In this document: one piece after another, positions 37,364 through 45,558 of the stretch | Layout: every line of letters starts with the position of its first letter | How positions within the stretch are numbered: position 1 is the first letter of the stretch | Assembly: GCA_016806145.1 (NCBI GenBank) | Contig: CP063167.1 | Span: forward strand, 802,501 to 866,500 | Direction: 5' to 3' | DNA from: Variovorax paradoxus | GTDB lineage: Bacteria > Pseudomonadota > Gammaproteobacteria > Burkholderiales > Burkholderiaceae_C | Length of the DNA: 64,000 nt | Notes under the pieces: model-generated | The model's database searches: none | Seen by the model: the letters and a program-made list of their open reading frames with translations, nothing else | What the model was told of the DNA's origin: nothing | Program-made: the position numbers and the translations under genes

Positions 37364-38617
37364 TTAAACGATGGCCGCGGCACCGGCCTGGATCTGCCTG
37401 GCCCAGGCGCGCAGGTTGGTGGCGTCCAGCAGGAAGTCGTCAAGCTGCACGGGCAGCCTTTTTTCGAAGAGGGGACGAATGGCGCGCAGATCGGCGCCCG
37501 CATTCAAGGCGACGCCATGGAGCGGAACGCCGCCGCGATGGCCGATCCATAACGCCTTGCCTGAGCCCGGATCGCCTCGGCGCAGGTAGTCGAGATCCAG
37601 TGCCGGCAATCCAAGCATCTGGATGTTGTGTTTCCCCTGGTCGGTCCAGAACCAGGGCACTGCCGGCACGGGGATGGGCACGCCGAGCATGGCGGCTGCG
37701 GCAGTGCGTGCCTGATCGTTGGCGTTCTGCCAAGATTCCAGTCGCATGGGCGCCGCCTGTCCGGGTCGTTGCTGGCTGGTGCAATCGCCGCATGCGAAGA
37801 CTCGCTCGTCGCTGGTGCGGCACAGCGCGTCGACCAAAACGCCACCTCCCGCTGCAATCGCCAGCCCTGCATCGCGAGCCAGCGAGTCGTTGGGCGAGAG
37901 ACCGATGGCGACGACGACCTCATCGACGTCCAGATCGCCCGTATCCGTGGCAAGGCGGATTCGACCGCCGGGCAGTGAGTGGATGCCGCCAAGGGAGGCT
38001 CCGAACAGCAACCGTGCGCCGGCTTCGCGCAGCCCGGATTCGAGCCACATCGACGCATCGGGGGGCAGGAAGCGATCGAGCAGGGACGTCGCCCGTTCGA
38101 ACACGCTCACTGATGCGCCCATGAACATCGCGGCGTGAGCGATTTCGAGGCCGAGGAAACCACCTCCCAGAATAGCGACCTGCGGTTTGCCATGAAGGGC
38201 AACGCGCAGCCTGCGTGCATCCTCTAGGGTGCGCATGTAGTGCACATGCGGATGGCCAGCCGGAGCCGATGCCAGTGCATTCGGCTCCCCGCCCGTAGCA
38301 AGAAGGCACATGTCGTATGCGAGCACCTGGCCCGAGGCAAGGCGGATCTGCCGCTTCGCGACATCCAGGTCAACTGCATCGCTGCCGTTCAGCAAGTCGA
38401 TGTCGCCGAGTGCCCAGACCTCCTGCGGTAGAACGTCGAGACGTGGCTCTTCCGCCGCCACCAGGACAGCCTTTGACAACGGCGGACGCTCATACGGCTT
38501 GTGGCGTTCCCGCCCCACCATCGTGATGCCGCCGCGAAAGCCTCCCTCGCGCAGCGCACGGGCCGCGACTGCCGCCGCCTGGCCCGCGCCGACGATGAGA
38601 ACATCTGGCGACGTCAT
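37364..38617 (-). CDS. ferredoxin-NAD(P)H reductase component of the Rieske oxygenase
   Basis: 417 residues from ATG at 38617, overlapping the ferredoxin stop by ATGA. Two dinucleotide folds: FAD loop VLIVGAGQAAAVAARALREGG at the N-terminus and the NAD(P)H loop AILGGGFLGLEIAHAAMFMGA near residue 155, plus FAD-contact motif VFACGDCTS. The C-terminal reductase domain is of the BphA4 type. It passes electrons from NAD(P)H to the Rieske ferredoxin. Confidence 0.93.
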   Translation of the reverse strand: MTSPDVLIVGAGQAAAVAARALREGGFRGGITMVGRERHKPYERPPLSKAVLVAAEEPRLDVLPQEVWALGDIDLLNGSDAVDLDVAKRQIRLASGQVLAYDMCLLATGGEPNALASAPAGHPHVHYMRTLEDARRLRVALHGKPQVAILGGGFLGLEIAHAAMFMGASVSVFERATSLLDRFLPPDASMWLESGLREAGARLLFGASLGGIHSLPGGRIRLATDTGDLDVDEVVVAIGLSPNDSLARDAGLAIAAGGGVLVDALCRTSDERVFACGDCTSQQRPGQAAPMRLESWQNANDQARTAAAAMLGVPIPVPAVPWFWTDQGKHNIQMLGLPALDLDYLRRGDPGSGKALWIGHRGGVPLHGVALNAGADLRAIRPLFEKRLPVQLDDFLLDATNLRAWARQIQAGAAAIV

Positions 38618-38931
38618 TGGGCCCGGGGCGACAACACATAGATGTCGTCGCCTTCTCGCTTGACGGGATGGGTGCGCAGATCCACGGTGACCGGCGCACA
38701 CATCGCCTTGCCCGTGCGAATGTCGAAGCGGCCCTGGTGCAGCGGACATTCGACGCAACCATCCTCCACGTAGCCTTCCGAGAGCAGCGCCGTGGCATGC
38801 GTGCACATGCCGTCGGTGGCAAAAAACTCGTCCTCGATACGAAAAAGCGCGACGCCCTGGCCCGCGACGTTGACGGTCTTCGCTTCGTCGTTACTCAGCT
38901 CCTGCGCTGAAGCAACCTTGATCCATTCCAT
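38614..38931 (-). CDS. Rieske ferredoxin component of the oxygenase
   Basis: 105 residues from ATG at 38931. The Rieske cluster ligands are C43 and H45 (GMCTHATALL) and C62 and H65 (ECPLHQGRFD). Soluble, the size of BphA3-type ferredoxins. First gene of the long minus-strand pic/liv operon; the palindrome at 38966-38979 is only 35 bp upstream of its start codon. Confidence 0.94.
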   Translation of the reverse strand: MEWIKVASAQELSNDEAKTVNVAGQGVALFRIEDEFFATDGMCTHATALLSEGYVEDGCVECPLHQGRFDIRTGKAMCAPVTVDLRTHPVKREGDDIYVLSPRAQ

Positions 38932-38965
38932 CGTTCGATCCTGTCGATCTTGAGCATCAAAAGTA

Positions 38966-38979
38966 GTCAGTGTACTGAC
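38966..38979. promoter_or_regulatory. inverted repeat, candidate MarR operator 1
   Basis: GTCAGTGTACTGAC: two 6-bp arms (GTCAGT / ACTGAC) around a GT centre. It lies just before the ferredoxin gene and resembles the second palindrome at 39182-39195. The MarR gene at the end of the plus-strand operon is the likely binder. Confidence 0.6.
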
Positions 38980-39181
38980 ATAAATGGAGATTTGTCCCAA
39001 GTTTTTTGTTCGGGTTTCTACGGAATTCCGACGCCCCAAGATGGACTTGCAAAGTCTGTCTTTTTGCATCGATACGGGGCGCTCTCATTGGTAAAGCGCA
39101 CCATTTATGGAACATCGCCTCACTGTCTACCGCGCTTGAGAGAAACATCTTTCCACGCGAACCAATGCCGCATACACTTAT

Positions 39182-39195
39182 GACAGTTAACTGAC
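39182..39195. promoter_or_regulatory. inverted repeat, candidate MarR operator 2
   Basis: GACAGTTAACTGAC contains the perfect palindrome CAGTTAACTG and shares the CAGT-N2-ACTGAC pattern with the site at 38966. It is about 235 bp before the molybdenum hydroxylase start. The remainder of the 500-bp divergent region (38932-39430) shows no gene. Confidence 0.6.
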
Positions 39196-39430
39196 TTAAT
39201 CGGAACGCCAGCGGGCTGACCAACACTTTGAGTCGAGGGGCTACGCGTGCGAGCCGGCCTCTCGATCCAAGCGCTGAACGGCGTGTGAAGTAGCTTTGAT
39301 GCCGTCCCTTTGTGGGGAACGTGGCTGGGATGCTTGGGCGCGATCGATTTGGCTGGTTCGTATCTCGCGTGTCAGACGCTGCACAACCGGTACAGCTCGG
39401 CACATGGAAATCGGAAGGAGAAGAAAACTG

Positions 39431-41812
39431 ATGGACCACGCAGACATCCCCGCGCGTCTGTTAAAGCGCGAAGGCATCGGTGCCAGAGTCCCGCGCAAGG
39501 AAGACGCGCGTCATCTGGTGGGCAAGGGCAACTTCGTCGGCGACTTCGTGCTGCCGGGCCTACAGGAGGTTGCCTTCCTGCGGAGCTCACTGGCCCATGC
39601 CGTCGTCACCGGCGTCGAGGTTCCCGAGACGCTGGCCGGGAAGGTGTTCCTGCGGGAAATGATGTCCGACGCGGCAGACATAGGCTCGCCGTCTTCGCTG
39701 CCCACCTACCAGTACTCGGCATTGCCGCCACTGGCCTCCGGCAAGGTTCGCCATGTCGGCGAGGCCATCGCGATGGCGGTTGCCCCGACGCGCGCCATGG
39801 CGGAAGACCTGCTGGAGGAGGTGGAGGTCTCGTATGACGAACTGCCCGTCTACCACAGCGCTGAGTCCGCCCTCGCCGCCACGAAAGAGTTCATGCATCC
39901 CGAATGGAAGGACAACGTGTTTCTCACGCTGCGGGCCAATCGCGACTTCGAGGAGCTTGCCGCGAAGGCCGAGGTGAAGGTCAGCCGCACGGTCGAGCTG
40001 TCGCGTCAGTGCATCGTCCCGCTGGAGGGCAAGTCGGTGCTCGCCTACTGGGACTTCCAGACTGATCAACTCGTGGTCGTCAGTGCGACCCAGGTTCCGC
40101 ATCTGCTGCGTGTGGGGATCGCCCAGCACCTCTCGATGAACGAAGAGGCCGTACGCGTCGTGTCACCGGACGTCGGGGGCGCCTTCGGCTACAAGGGTCA
40201 GCTCTACCCTGAAGACCTGTGCGTTGCCTGGCTCGCCAAGACGTACCGCACACCGTTTCGCTACCTCGAAGATCGACGCGAGCACCTGATCGTCGGCGCC
40301 AACACGCGGCAGCATCACTATCAGCTCACCGCCTATGCGGACCGCACCGGCAAGCTCCTGGCGCTGGACGCAGTCATCACCATCGACGGCGGCGCATATT
40401 CCTACTATCCCTTCTTCGTCGGCCTGGAGCCAGGACAGGCGATCGGCAATCTACCCGGCCCCTACACCTTTCGAGGCTATCGATGCGAGACCCTCTGCGT
40501 CGCGACCAACAAGCCCGGGTTCATGGCCTATCGCGGCGTCGCGCGCACGGGTGTCTGCTTTGCCATCGAACTCCTCATGGATGCGGTGGCGCGTGAAGTG
40601 GGGCGCGAGCCATGGGAAGTGCGGATGGAGAATCTCGTGCCGGCGGCTGCTATGCCCTATGTCAACGTCGCCAACAAGCACTTCGACAGCGGCGACTTCC
40701 CTGCAAGCCTGCGCCGCGCCGTGGAGATGATCGGACTGGACGCGGTACGCGAGCGCCAGGCGCGCGGTGAGCCGGACGGCCGTCTCATCGGCTTCGGCAC
40801 GGCCACCTATACCGAGCAGTCTGCCCACGGCACGACGGTGTTCGCCAATTGGGGCCTGCCAGTGGTACCCGGCTTCGACCAGGCAGTCGTCAGAATGACA
40901 GCTGACGGCGGACTCGAAGTGCGTGTCGGCGTGCACTCGCATGGCCAGGGCATGGAGACCAGCTTCGCGCAGATCGCCAACGACGTGCTCGGCATCCCGG
41001 TGGCCAGAATCCGGGTGGTGCATGGAGACACCGCGCTGACCCCGTTCTCCTCGGGCACCTACGCCTCGCGCGCCACGGTCATGTCAGGAGGGGCCATCTC
41101 GGTCGCGTGCAAGGAACTCCTGCCCCGCCTCCAGTCGATCGCGGGCTACCTCATGGGCGTGGATGCACCGACCGTCGCGTTGATCGAGGGTCGCGCCGTG
41201 GCCGGCGACAAGTCAATCCCGCTGTCGGACGTCGGTGGCGCGTGGTACCTCACGCCGCAAGATCTGCCTGCCAACGTTTATCTCGGTGGTCTGGAGGTGT
41301 CGCGGGCGTACAAACCCAACGTTGATACCGGCACCTTCACCTATGCGACGCACGCAGTGGTGGTGGCCGTCGACACCGAAACCGGCGAAGTCGAGATCCT
41401 CGACTACGTCGTCGTCGAAGACTGCGGAACCATGGTCAATCCGATGATCGTGGAAGGGCAGACCATCGGCGGCATCGCGCAGGGCATCGGCACCGCCATG
41501 TACGAGGAGAGCCCGTACGACGACCAAGGCCAGCCGCTTGCTTCCACCTTGGCTGACTACATCCTGCCGGGCGCCACGGAAGTGCCACGCATCCGGATAG
41601 AACACTTCGAGACACCTTCACCGCACACCGAATTCGGTGCCAAGGGCGTGGGCGAAGGCGGCGCGATCGCACCGCCGGCCGTGATCTTCAATGCCGTGAA
41701 CGATGCCCTGCGGGGCACAGGTGCCGCCGAGGTGCTGATGACGCCGTTGACACCACGCCGCCTGCTCACGGCACTCGAAGGTGCGAAGCGCGAGCAGGAG
41801 CACGCACGATGA
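39431..41812 (+). CDS. molybdenum hydroxylase large subunit, picolinate dehydrogenase (PicA) type
   Basis: 793 residues from ATG at 39431 (AAGGAG 10 bases upstream). Xanthine-dehydrogenase-family large subunit: N-terminal a/b hammerhead (about 15-130, RKEDARHLVGKGNFVGDFVLP), molybdopterin-binding loops VVSPDVGGAFGYKG and MAYRGVARTGVCFA, and the catalytic glutamate in KGVGEGGAIAPP near the end. The active-site loop reads AYRG, without the AYRCSFR cysteine of CO dehydrogenase, so it is a hydroxylase. The expected reaction is 6-hydroxylation of picolinate with water-derived oxygen. Confidence 0.92.
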   Translation: MDHADIPARLLKREGIGARVPRKEDARHLVGKGNFVGDFVLPGLQEVAFLRSSLAHAVVTGVEVPETLAGKVFLREMMSDAADIGSPSSLPTYQYSALPPLASGKVRHVGEAIAMAVAPTRAMAEDLLEEVEVSYDELPVYHSAESALAATKEFMHPEWKDNVFLTLRANRDFEELAAKAEVKVSRTVELSRQCIVPLEGKSVLAYWDFQTDQLVVVSATQVPHLLRVGIAQHLSMNEEAVRVVSPDVGGAFGYKGQLYPEDLCVAWLAKTYRTPFRYLEDRREHLIVGANTRQHHYQLTAYADRTGKLLALDAVITIDGGAYSYYPFFVGLEPGQAIGNLPGPYTFRGYRCETLCVATNKPGFMAYRGVARTGVCFAIELLMDAVAREVGREPWEVRMENLVPAAAMPYVNVANKHFDSGDFPASLRRAVEMIGLDAVRERQARGEPDGRLIGFGTATYTEQSAHGTTVFANWGLPVVPGFDQAVVRMTADGGLEVRVGVHSHGQGMETSFAQIANDVLGIPVARIRVVHGDTALTPFSSGTYASRATVMSGGAISVACKELLPRLQSIAGYLMGVDAPTVALIEGRAVAGDKSIPLSDVGGAWYLTPQDLPANVYLGGLEVSRAYKPNVDTGTFTYATHAVVVAVDTETGEVEILDYVVVEDCGTMVNPMIVEGQTIGGIAQGIGTAMYEESPYDDQGQPLASTLADYILPGATEVPRIRIEHFETPSPHTEFGAKGVGEGGAIAPPAVIFNAVNDALRGTGAAEVLMTPLTPRRLLTALEGAKREQEHAR

Positions 41813-42660
41813 AAGCGCCGAAATTCGCGTACGCGCGCGTCCTCGAGGTGGATGAGGCAATCGCGACGCTGGCCGCCGGCGCCGGCGCCGCAAAGGCAAT
41901 GAGCGGAAGCCAGTCGCTCGGACCGATGCTCAACCTGAGGCTGGCGCGGCCCGCACAGGTGGTCGACGTCGCACACATTCCCGGCTTGCGCGCGGTAACC
42001 CGCAAAGCCGACTGGGTCGAGATCGGTGCTGCCGTCACCCATGCCGAGATCGAGGACGGCGTCCACGCGCCGCTGACTGATCATCCCATGCGCCAAGTCG
42101 CGCGCGGAATCGCCTATCGCGCGATTCGCACTCGAGGTACCTTGGGCGGCAGTCTGGCGCATGCCGATCCTGCGGCCGACTGGGTCGTGACCCTCGCGGC
42201 ACTCGGCGCTCGCGTAGCAATCAGATCGCCGAGAGGCGAGCGCGCAGCCGAGGCCGACGCGTTCATGCTCGGCGCCTACACGACCGTGCTCGAGCCCGAT
42301 GAACTCATTGTCGCCATCTCGGTGCCTTCGCAAACCCCCACCACGCATTGGGGATACCACAAAGTCTGCCGCAAGCCGGGCGAGTTTGCAGAAGCCAGTG
42401 CGGCGGTCTATTTCGATGCTTCGCGAAAGTGTGCCCGGATCGTGCTGGGAGCCGTCGATGGCCCTCCCCTGCTGCTGCACACGTTGGCCGCGGAGATCGC
42501 GCTCAAGGGCACGGTCGTGGCGGGACGCGAGGCATTGCGCGCGGCCGTGCATGCGGCACTCCCCGAACGCGACGCCATCGACCGGAAACTCTTCACGGCC
42601 TGCCTGGAGCGCGCACTCGATCAGTCCGGCATCTTTGCCGGCCCAAAACAAGCGGAGTAA
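41809..42660 (+). CDS. molybdenum hydroxylase FAD-binding subunit
   Basis: 283 residues, start overlapping the large-subunit stop by ATGA. CoxM-like: KAMSGSQSLGPMLNLRLARP for the first FAD loop, RTRGTLGGSLAHADPAADW for the second, and HWGYHKVCRKPGEFAEASAA in the C-terminal domain. It passes electrons from the Fe-S subunit to the acceptor. Complete, with no missing motif. Confidence 0.94.
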   Translation: MKAPKFAYARVLEVDEAIATLAAGAGAAKAMSGSQSLGPMLNLRLARPAQVVDVAHIPGLRAVTRKADWVEIGAAVTHAEIEDGVHAPLTDHPMRQVARGIAYRAIRTRGTLGGSLAHADPAADWVVTLAALGARVAIRSPRGERAAEADAFMLGAYTTVLEPDELIVAISVPSQTPTTHWGYHKVCRKPGEFAEASAAVYFDASRKCARIVLGAVDGPPLLLHTLAAEIALKGTVVAGREALRAAVHAALPERDAIDRKLFTACLERALDQSGIFAGPKQAE

Positions 42661-42665
42661 GAGAC

Positions 42666-43904
42666 TTGGACCCCATTTCCATTCAAGTGAACGGCCGCAG
42701 CTTCAGCCGGCAGGCCGAGCCGAGAATGCACCTTGGCGACTTCCTGCGTGACGAACTACACCTGACAGGAACGCACCTCGGCTGCGAACACGGCGTCTGC
42801 GGCGCCTGCACGGTGCTCGTTGACGGCCAGCCCACGCGCTCGTGCATCACCTTCGCCGTGGCCTGCGAAGGCCGTGAAATCACCACCATCGAAGGCTATG
42901 AAGATGACGCGGTCATGCGACGGCTGCGGCAGGCGTTCACGCACCACCACGCACTGCAGTGCGGCTTTTGCACGCCGGGAATGCTTACCACGGCGCGCGA
43001 CATCGTGCTTCGCCTGCCCGAGGCCGATGAGGCGTGCGTGCGTCTTGAGCTCTCCGGGAACCTGTGCCGTTGCACGGGCTACCAAGGCATTGTGGACGCC
43101 ATCCTGGACGTCTTGCAGCAGCAGCGGGTCAGCCCCGACGCACAGTTCGAGCAACTGCGGCAACGATTGACCGCCCCGCGATCGGTCGCGATGACGCGTG
43201 TCGCCGCGGTGGCGCCAGTCGGATCGGCCTCCCCGTCCACTTCGAACTCCGCTCCATCGAGCAGCAAGTCGGCCGCGTCCGCATCGAGCGCTGCTGCGGA
43301 TATGGCGGAAGTCGATCCGGTGGCGATGGCCAAGGCCAAGGCGAAGGGCAACGCGATTGACGTCCATTTCGACGTGCCGTATCCGGTCGATCGGGTGTGG
43401 GAATTCATGGGCGACTTGCCCGTCGTGGCTTCATGCCTGCCGGGCGCAACCATCGACTCGCATGAGGGCGAAAGAGTCAAGGGCACCATCGCCATCAAGT
43501 TCGGCCCGATGTCGGCGGCTTTCGCGGGTGCTGCTCGGCTGGAGCGTGACGACGCAGCCAAGCGTGCCGTCCTCCGGGGCGCGGGCCAGGACAGCTTGAG
43601 CAAATCGCGTACCCAGGGCGACATCAGCTATCGGCTCGAGGCGCTGTCGGTCGACAACACCCGGGTGCACGTGGACATGATCTACGCGCTGCAGGGGCCG
43701 CTCGCGCAATTTTCCCGCTCTGGCCTTGTGAAGGATTTCGTGCGCCGCATGGTGGCGGACTTTGGAAAACAGATCACCCGCAGACTGGGCGGGCAGGCGG
43801 TGTCGACCAACGAGCCGCAGCCCACCGTGTCCATGGCGGCAATGATGTGGAGCGTGCTCTGGAACCGCATCCGCGGCTGGTTGGGAAAACCGCCGCGGCC
43901 TTGA
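42666..43904 (+). CDS. molybdenum hydroxylase [2Fe-2S] subunit fused to CoxG-like SRPBCC domain
   Basis: 412 residues from a TTG at 42666, 5 bp after the FAD-subunit stop and preceded by GGAG; the long upstream extension runs through that subunit and is rejected. Residues 1-155 are a complete CoxS-type protein: first cluster C40, C45, C48, C60; second C99, C102, C134, C136. A Ser/Ala-rich linker (about 185-220) leads to a CoxG-like domain (about 230-370, VHFDVPYPVDRVWEFMGDLP) and a hydrophobic C-terminal segment (SMAAMMWSVLWNRIRGWLG). CoxG normally is a separate protein that places the enzyme at the membrane. Confidence 0.93.
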   Translation: MDPISIQVNGRSFSRQAEPRMHLGDFLRDELHLTGTHLGCEHGVCGACTVLVDGQPTRSCITFAVACEGREITTIEGYEDDAVMRRLRQAFTHHHALQCGFCTPGMLTTARDIVLRLPEADEACVRLELSGNLCRCTGYQGIVDAILDVLQQQRVSPDAQFEQLRQRLTAPRSVAMTRVAAVAPVGSASPSTSNSAPSSSKSAASASSAAADMAEVDPVAMAKAKAKGNAIDVHFDVPYPVDRVWEFMGDLPVVASCLPGATIDSHEGERVKGTIAIKFGPMSAAFAGAARLERDDAAKRAVLRGAGQDSLSKSRTQGDISYRLEALSVDNTRVHVDMIYALQGPLAQFSRSGLVKDFVRRMVADFGKQITRRLGGQAVSTNEPQPTVSMAAMMWSVLWNRIRGWLGKPPRP

Positions 43905-44021
43905 TACGCGCCACGCCGGGTTTCACAAGCCCGGCGCAACGGACAGGTTTTTTTCATCGATGCAATCTTCAACACCAGCCGGGAGCGAGAGCGACTGTGT
44001 ATGGAACAGCTCGGAGTCGCA

Positions 44022-44828
44022 ATGAGTTCCCTTCTTCATGGCTATCACGTACGTGCGAACGGGGTGCGGCTGCACCTGCTGCGCTATGGTGGGCAGGGCC
44101 CGCGCATGCTCCTGCTGCCGGGCATCACGAGCCCCGCGATCACCTGGGGCTTCGTCGCCGAGCGACTGGCTCGCCACTTCGACGTCCATGTCCTGGACTT
44201 TCGGGGACGCGGCTTGTCCTCGAGCGCGCCCGGCATGGACGCGAGTCTCGATGCCATGGTGACCGACGTGCTCGAGCTGTTGGGGGTTCAAGCATGGTCT
44301 TCCGTGACGCTGCTGGGCCATTCGATGGGCGCGCGCGTTGCGATTCGGGCGGCTGCGCGCGACGCCCGACGTATCGACAGGCTGCTGCTGGTGGACCCCC
44401 CAGTCTCCGGTCCCGGCCGCCGCCCGTATCCCGTGCCACTGCCTTGGTATCTGGAATCGATTCGGATGGCCATCAAGGGCGTCACGGCAGAAGAACTTCG
44501 GCCCTATGCGCCGACCTGGACGGACGAACAGCTGCAACTGCGAGCTGAGTGGCTGCATACCTGCAGCGAGGAAGCCATCGTGCAGGCGCATGCCGGTTTT
44601 CATAGCGACGACATCCACACCGACCTTGCCAAGTTGCGGACGCCCGGACTTCTCATGACGGCAGGTCGAGGTGGTGTGGTACTTGCGGAAGACTTGGCAG
44701 AGCTTGAAGCACTCGCGCCTGGCTTGTCCCATTGCACGGTGCCTGGCGCCGGCCACATGATCCCCTGGGACGACGAGGCAGACTTTCATCGCCAGCTGGG
44801 CGAGTTTCTGAAGGTCGACCTGCTGTAG
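44022..44828 (+). CDS. picE: N-formylmaleamate deformylase, PicE/NicD type
   Basis: 268 residues from ATG at 44022 (GGAG upstream; the 44001 ATG is an alternative). Alpha/beta hydrolase with S101 in LLGHSMGARVAIRAA, D124 in LLVDPPVSGPGRR and H244 in GAGHMIPWDD as the triad. The blocks LLPGITSPAITWGFVAERLA and RAEWLHTCSEEAIV closely resemble NicD. Expected reaction: N-formylmaleamate to maleamate plus formate. It follows the molybdenum hydroxylase operon after 117 bp. Confidence 0.93.
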   Translation: MSSLLHGYHVRANGVRLHLLRYGGQGPRMLLLPGITSPAITWGFVAERLARHFDVHVLDFRGRGLSSSAPGMDASLDAMVTDVLELLGVQAWSSVTLLGHSMGARVAIRAAARDARRIDRLLLVDPPVSGPGRRPYPVPLPWYLESIRMAIKGVTAEELRPYAPTWTDEQLQLRAEWLHTCSEEAIVQAHAGFHSDDIHTDLAKLRTPGLLMTAGRGGVVLAEDLAELEALAPGLSHCTVPGAGHMIPWDDEADFHRQLGEFLKVDLL

Positions 44829-44910
44829 CGGGCCCGGAGGCAGATTGGCATTCTATTCGCACAGGGAGGAGCCGATACACTCGTCGGCTGACACTATTGG
44901 CGATCTCGAG

Positions 44911-45450
44911 ATGATGACGAAGCGTTCTCCGGCCCGAAAGAAGAACACAGGCAGCGTGACGGAGGTGCAAGCGGCCAAGCCCCCTGGCCCCGAGCCTTTC
45001 AATCCGCTGCGCGAAGTGATGTGGCGGCGTCCGGGCTTCCTGATTCGTCGCTTGACCCAGATCGGCCAAGCACTCTTCTTCGACCTGTGCAAGTCAGAGA
45101 GCATCACGCCGCTGCAGGTCGGCATGTTGACGGCGCTGTCGATGAATCCCTGGCTTGATCAAAAGGCCATCGGCAGGGAGCTTTCCCTGGACCGGACGAC
45201 GACGGCGGAAGTGCTCAAACGCCTGGGCGACAAGGGACTCGTCGAAACGCGCGTCAACCCCGACGACCGGCGCTCGAGGCTTTCGGTGATTACCAAGGAC
45301 GGCCTGAAACTGATCAACGACCTACAGGAAAGCATCCACCGATCTCAGGAGCTGTTGATCCAGCCGCTGTCCCCAGAAGATCGCGCTGTCTTCATGAAAC
45401 TGCTGGTCCAACTCGTGGATGCACACGAAAAGATGGACAAGCAAGGCTAG
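44911..45450 (+). CDS. picR: MarR-family regulator, PicR/NicR type
   Basis: 179 residues from ATG at 44911. Basic N-terminal tail (MMTKRSPARKKN), then a MarR winged helix: LTQIGQALFFDLCKSESITPLQVGMLTAL, recognition region DQKAIGRELSLDRTTTAEVLKRLGDKGLVETRVNPDDRRS with the family D-x-R wing. Pyridine-carboxylate operons of this kind are repressed by MarR proteins that release DNA on binding the hydroxylated substrate. Candidate operators are the two palindromes in 38932-39430. It is the last gene of the plus-strand set. Confidence 0.9.
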   Translation: MMTKRSPARKKNTGSVTEVQAAKPPGPEPFNPLREVMWRRPGFLIRRLTQIGQALFFDLCKSESITPLQVGMLTALSMNPWLDQKAIGRELSLDRTTTAEVLKRLGDKGLVETRVNPDDRRSRLSVITKDGLKLINDLQESIHRSQELLIQPLSPEDRAVFMKLLVQLVDAHEKMDKQG

Positions 45451-45558
45451 TCCTTCAGGTTCATACCGAGTGGCCTCCTGCCGCCCGGCCGGTGCCTTCT
45501 GTTGGGCCCAGCCGTATTTCCCGACTACTTTGGAATTGCTGCAAGAAGCAAGATCGAG

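Noticed and set aside
36128..37552. 474-codon plus-strand frame across the Rieske alpha gene
   Set aside because: Antisense shadow of a gene with all metal ligands intact.
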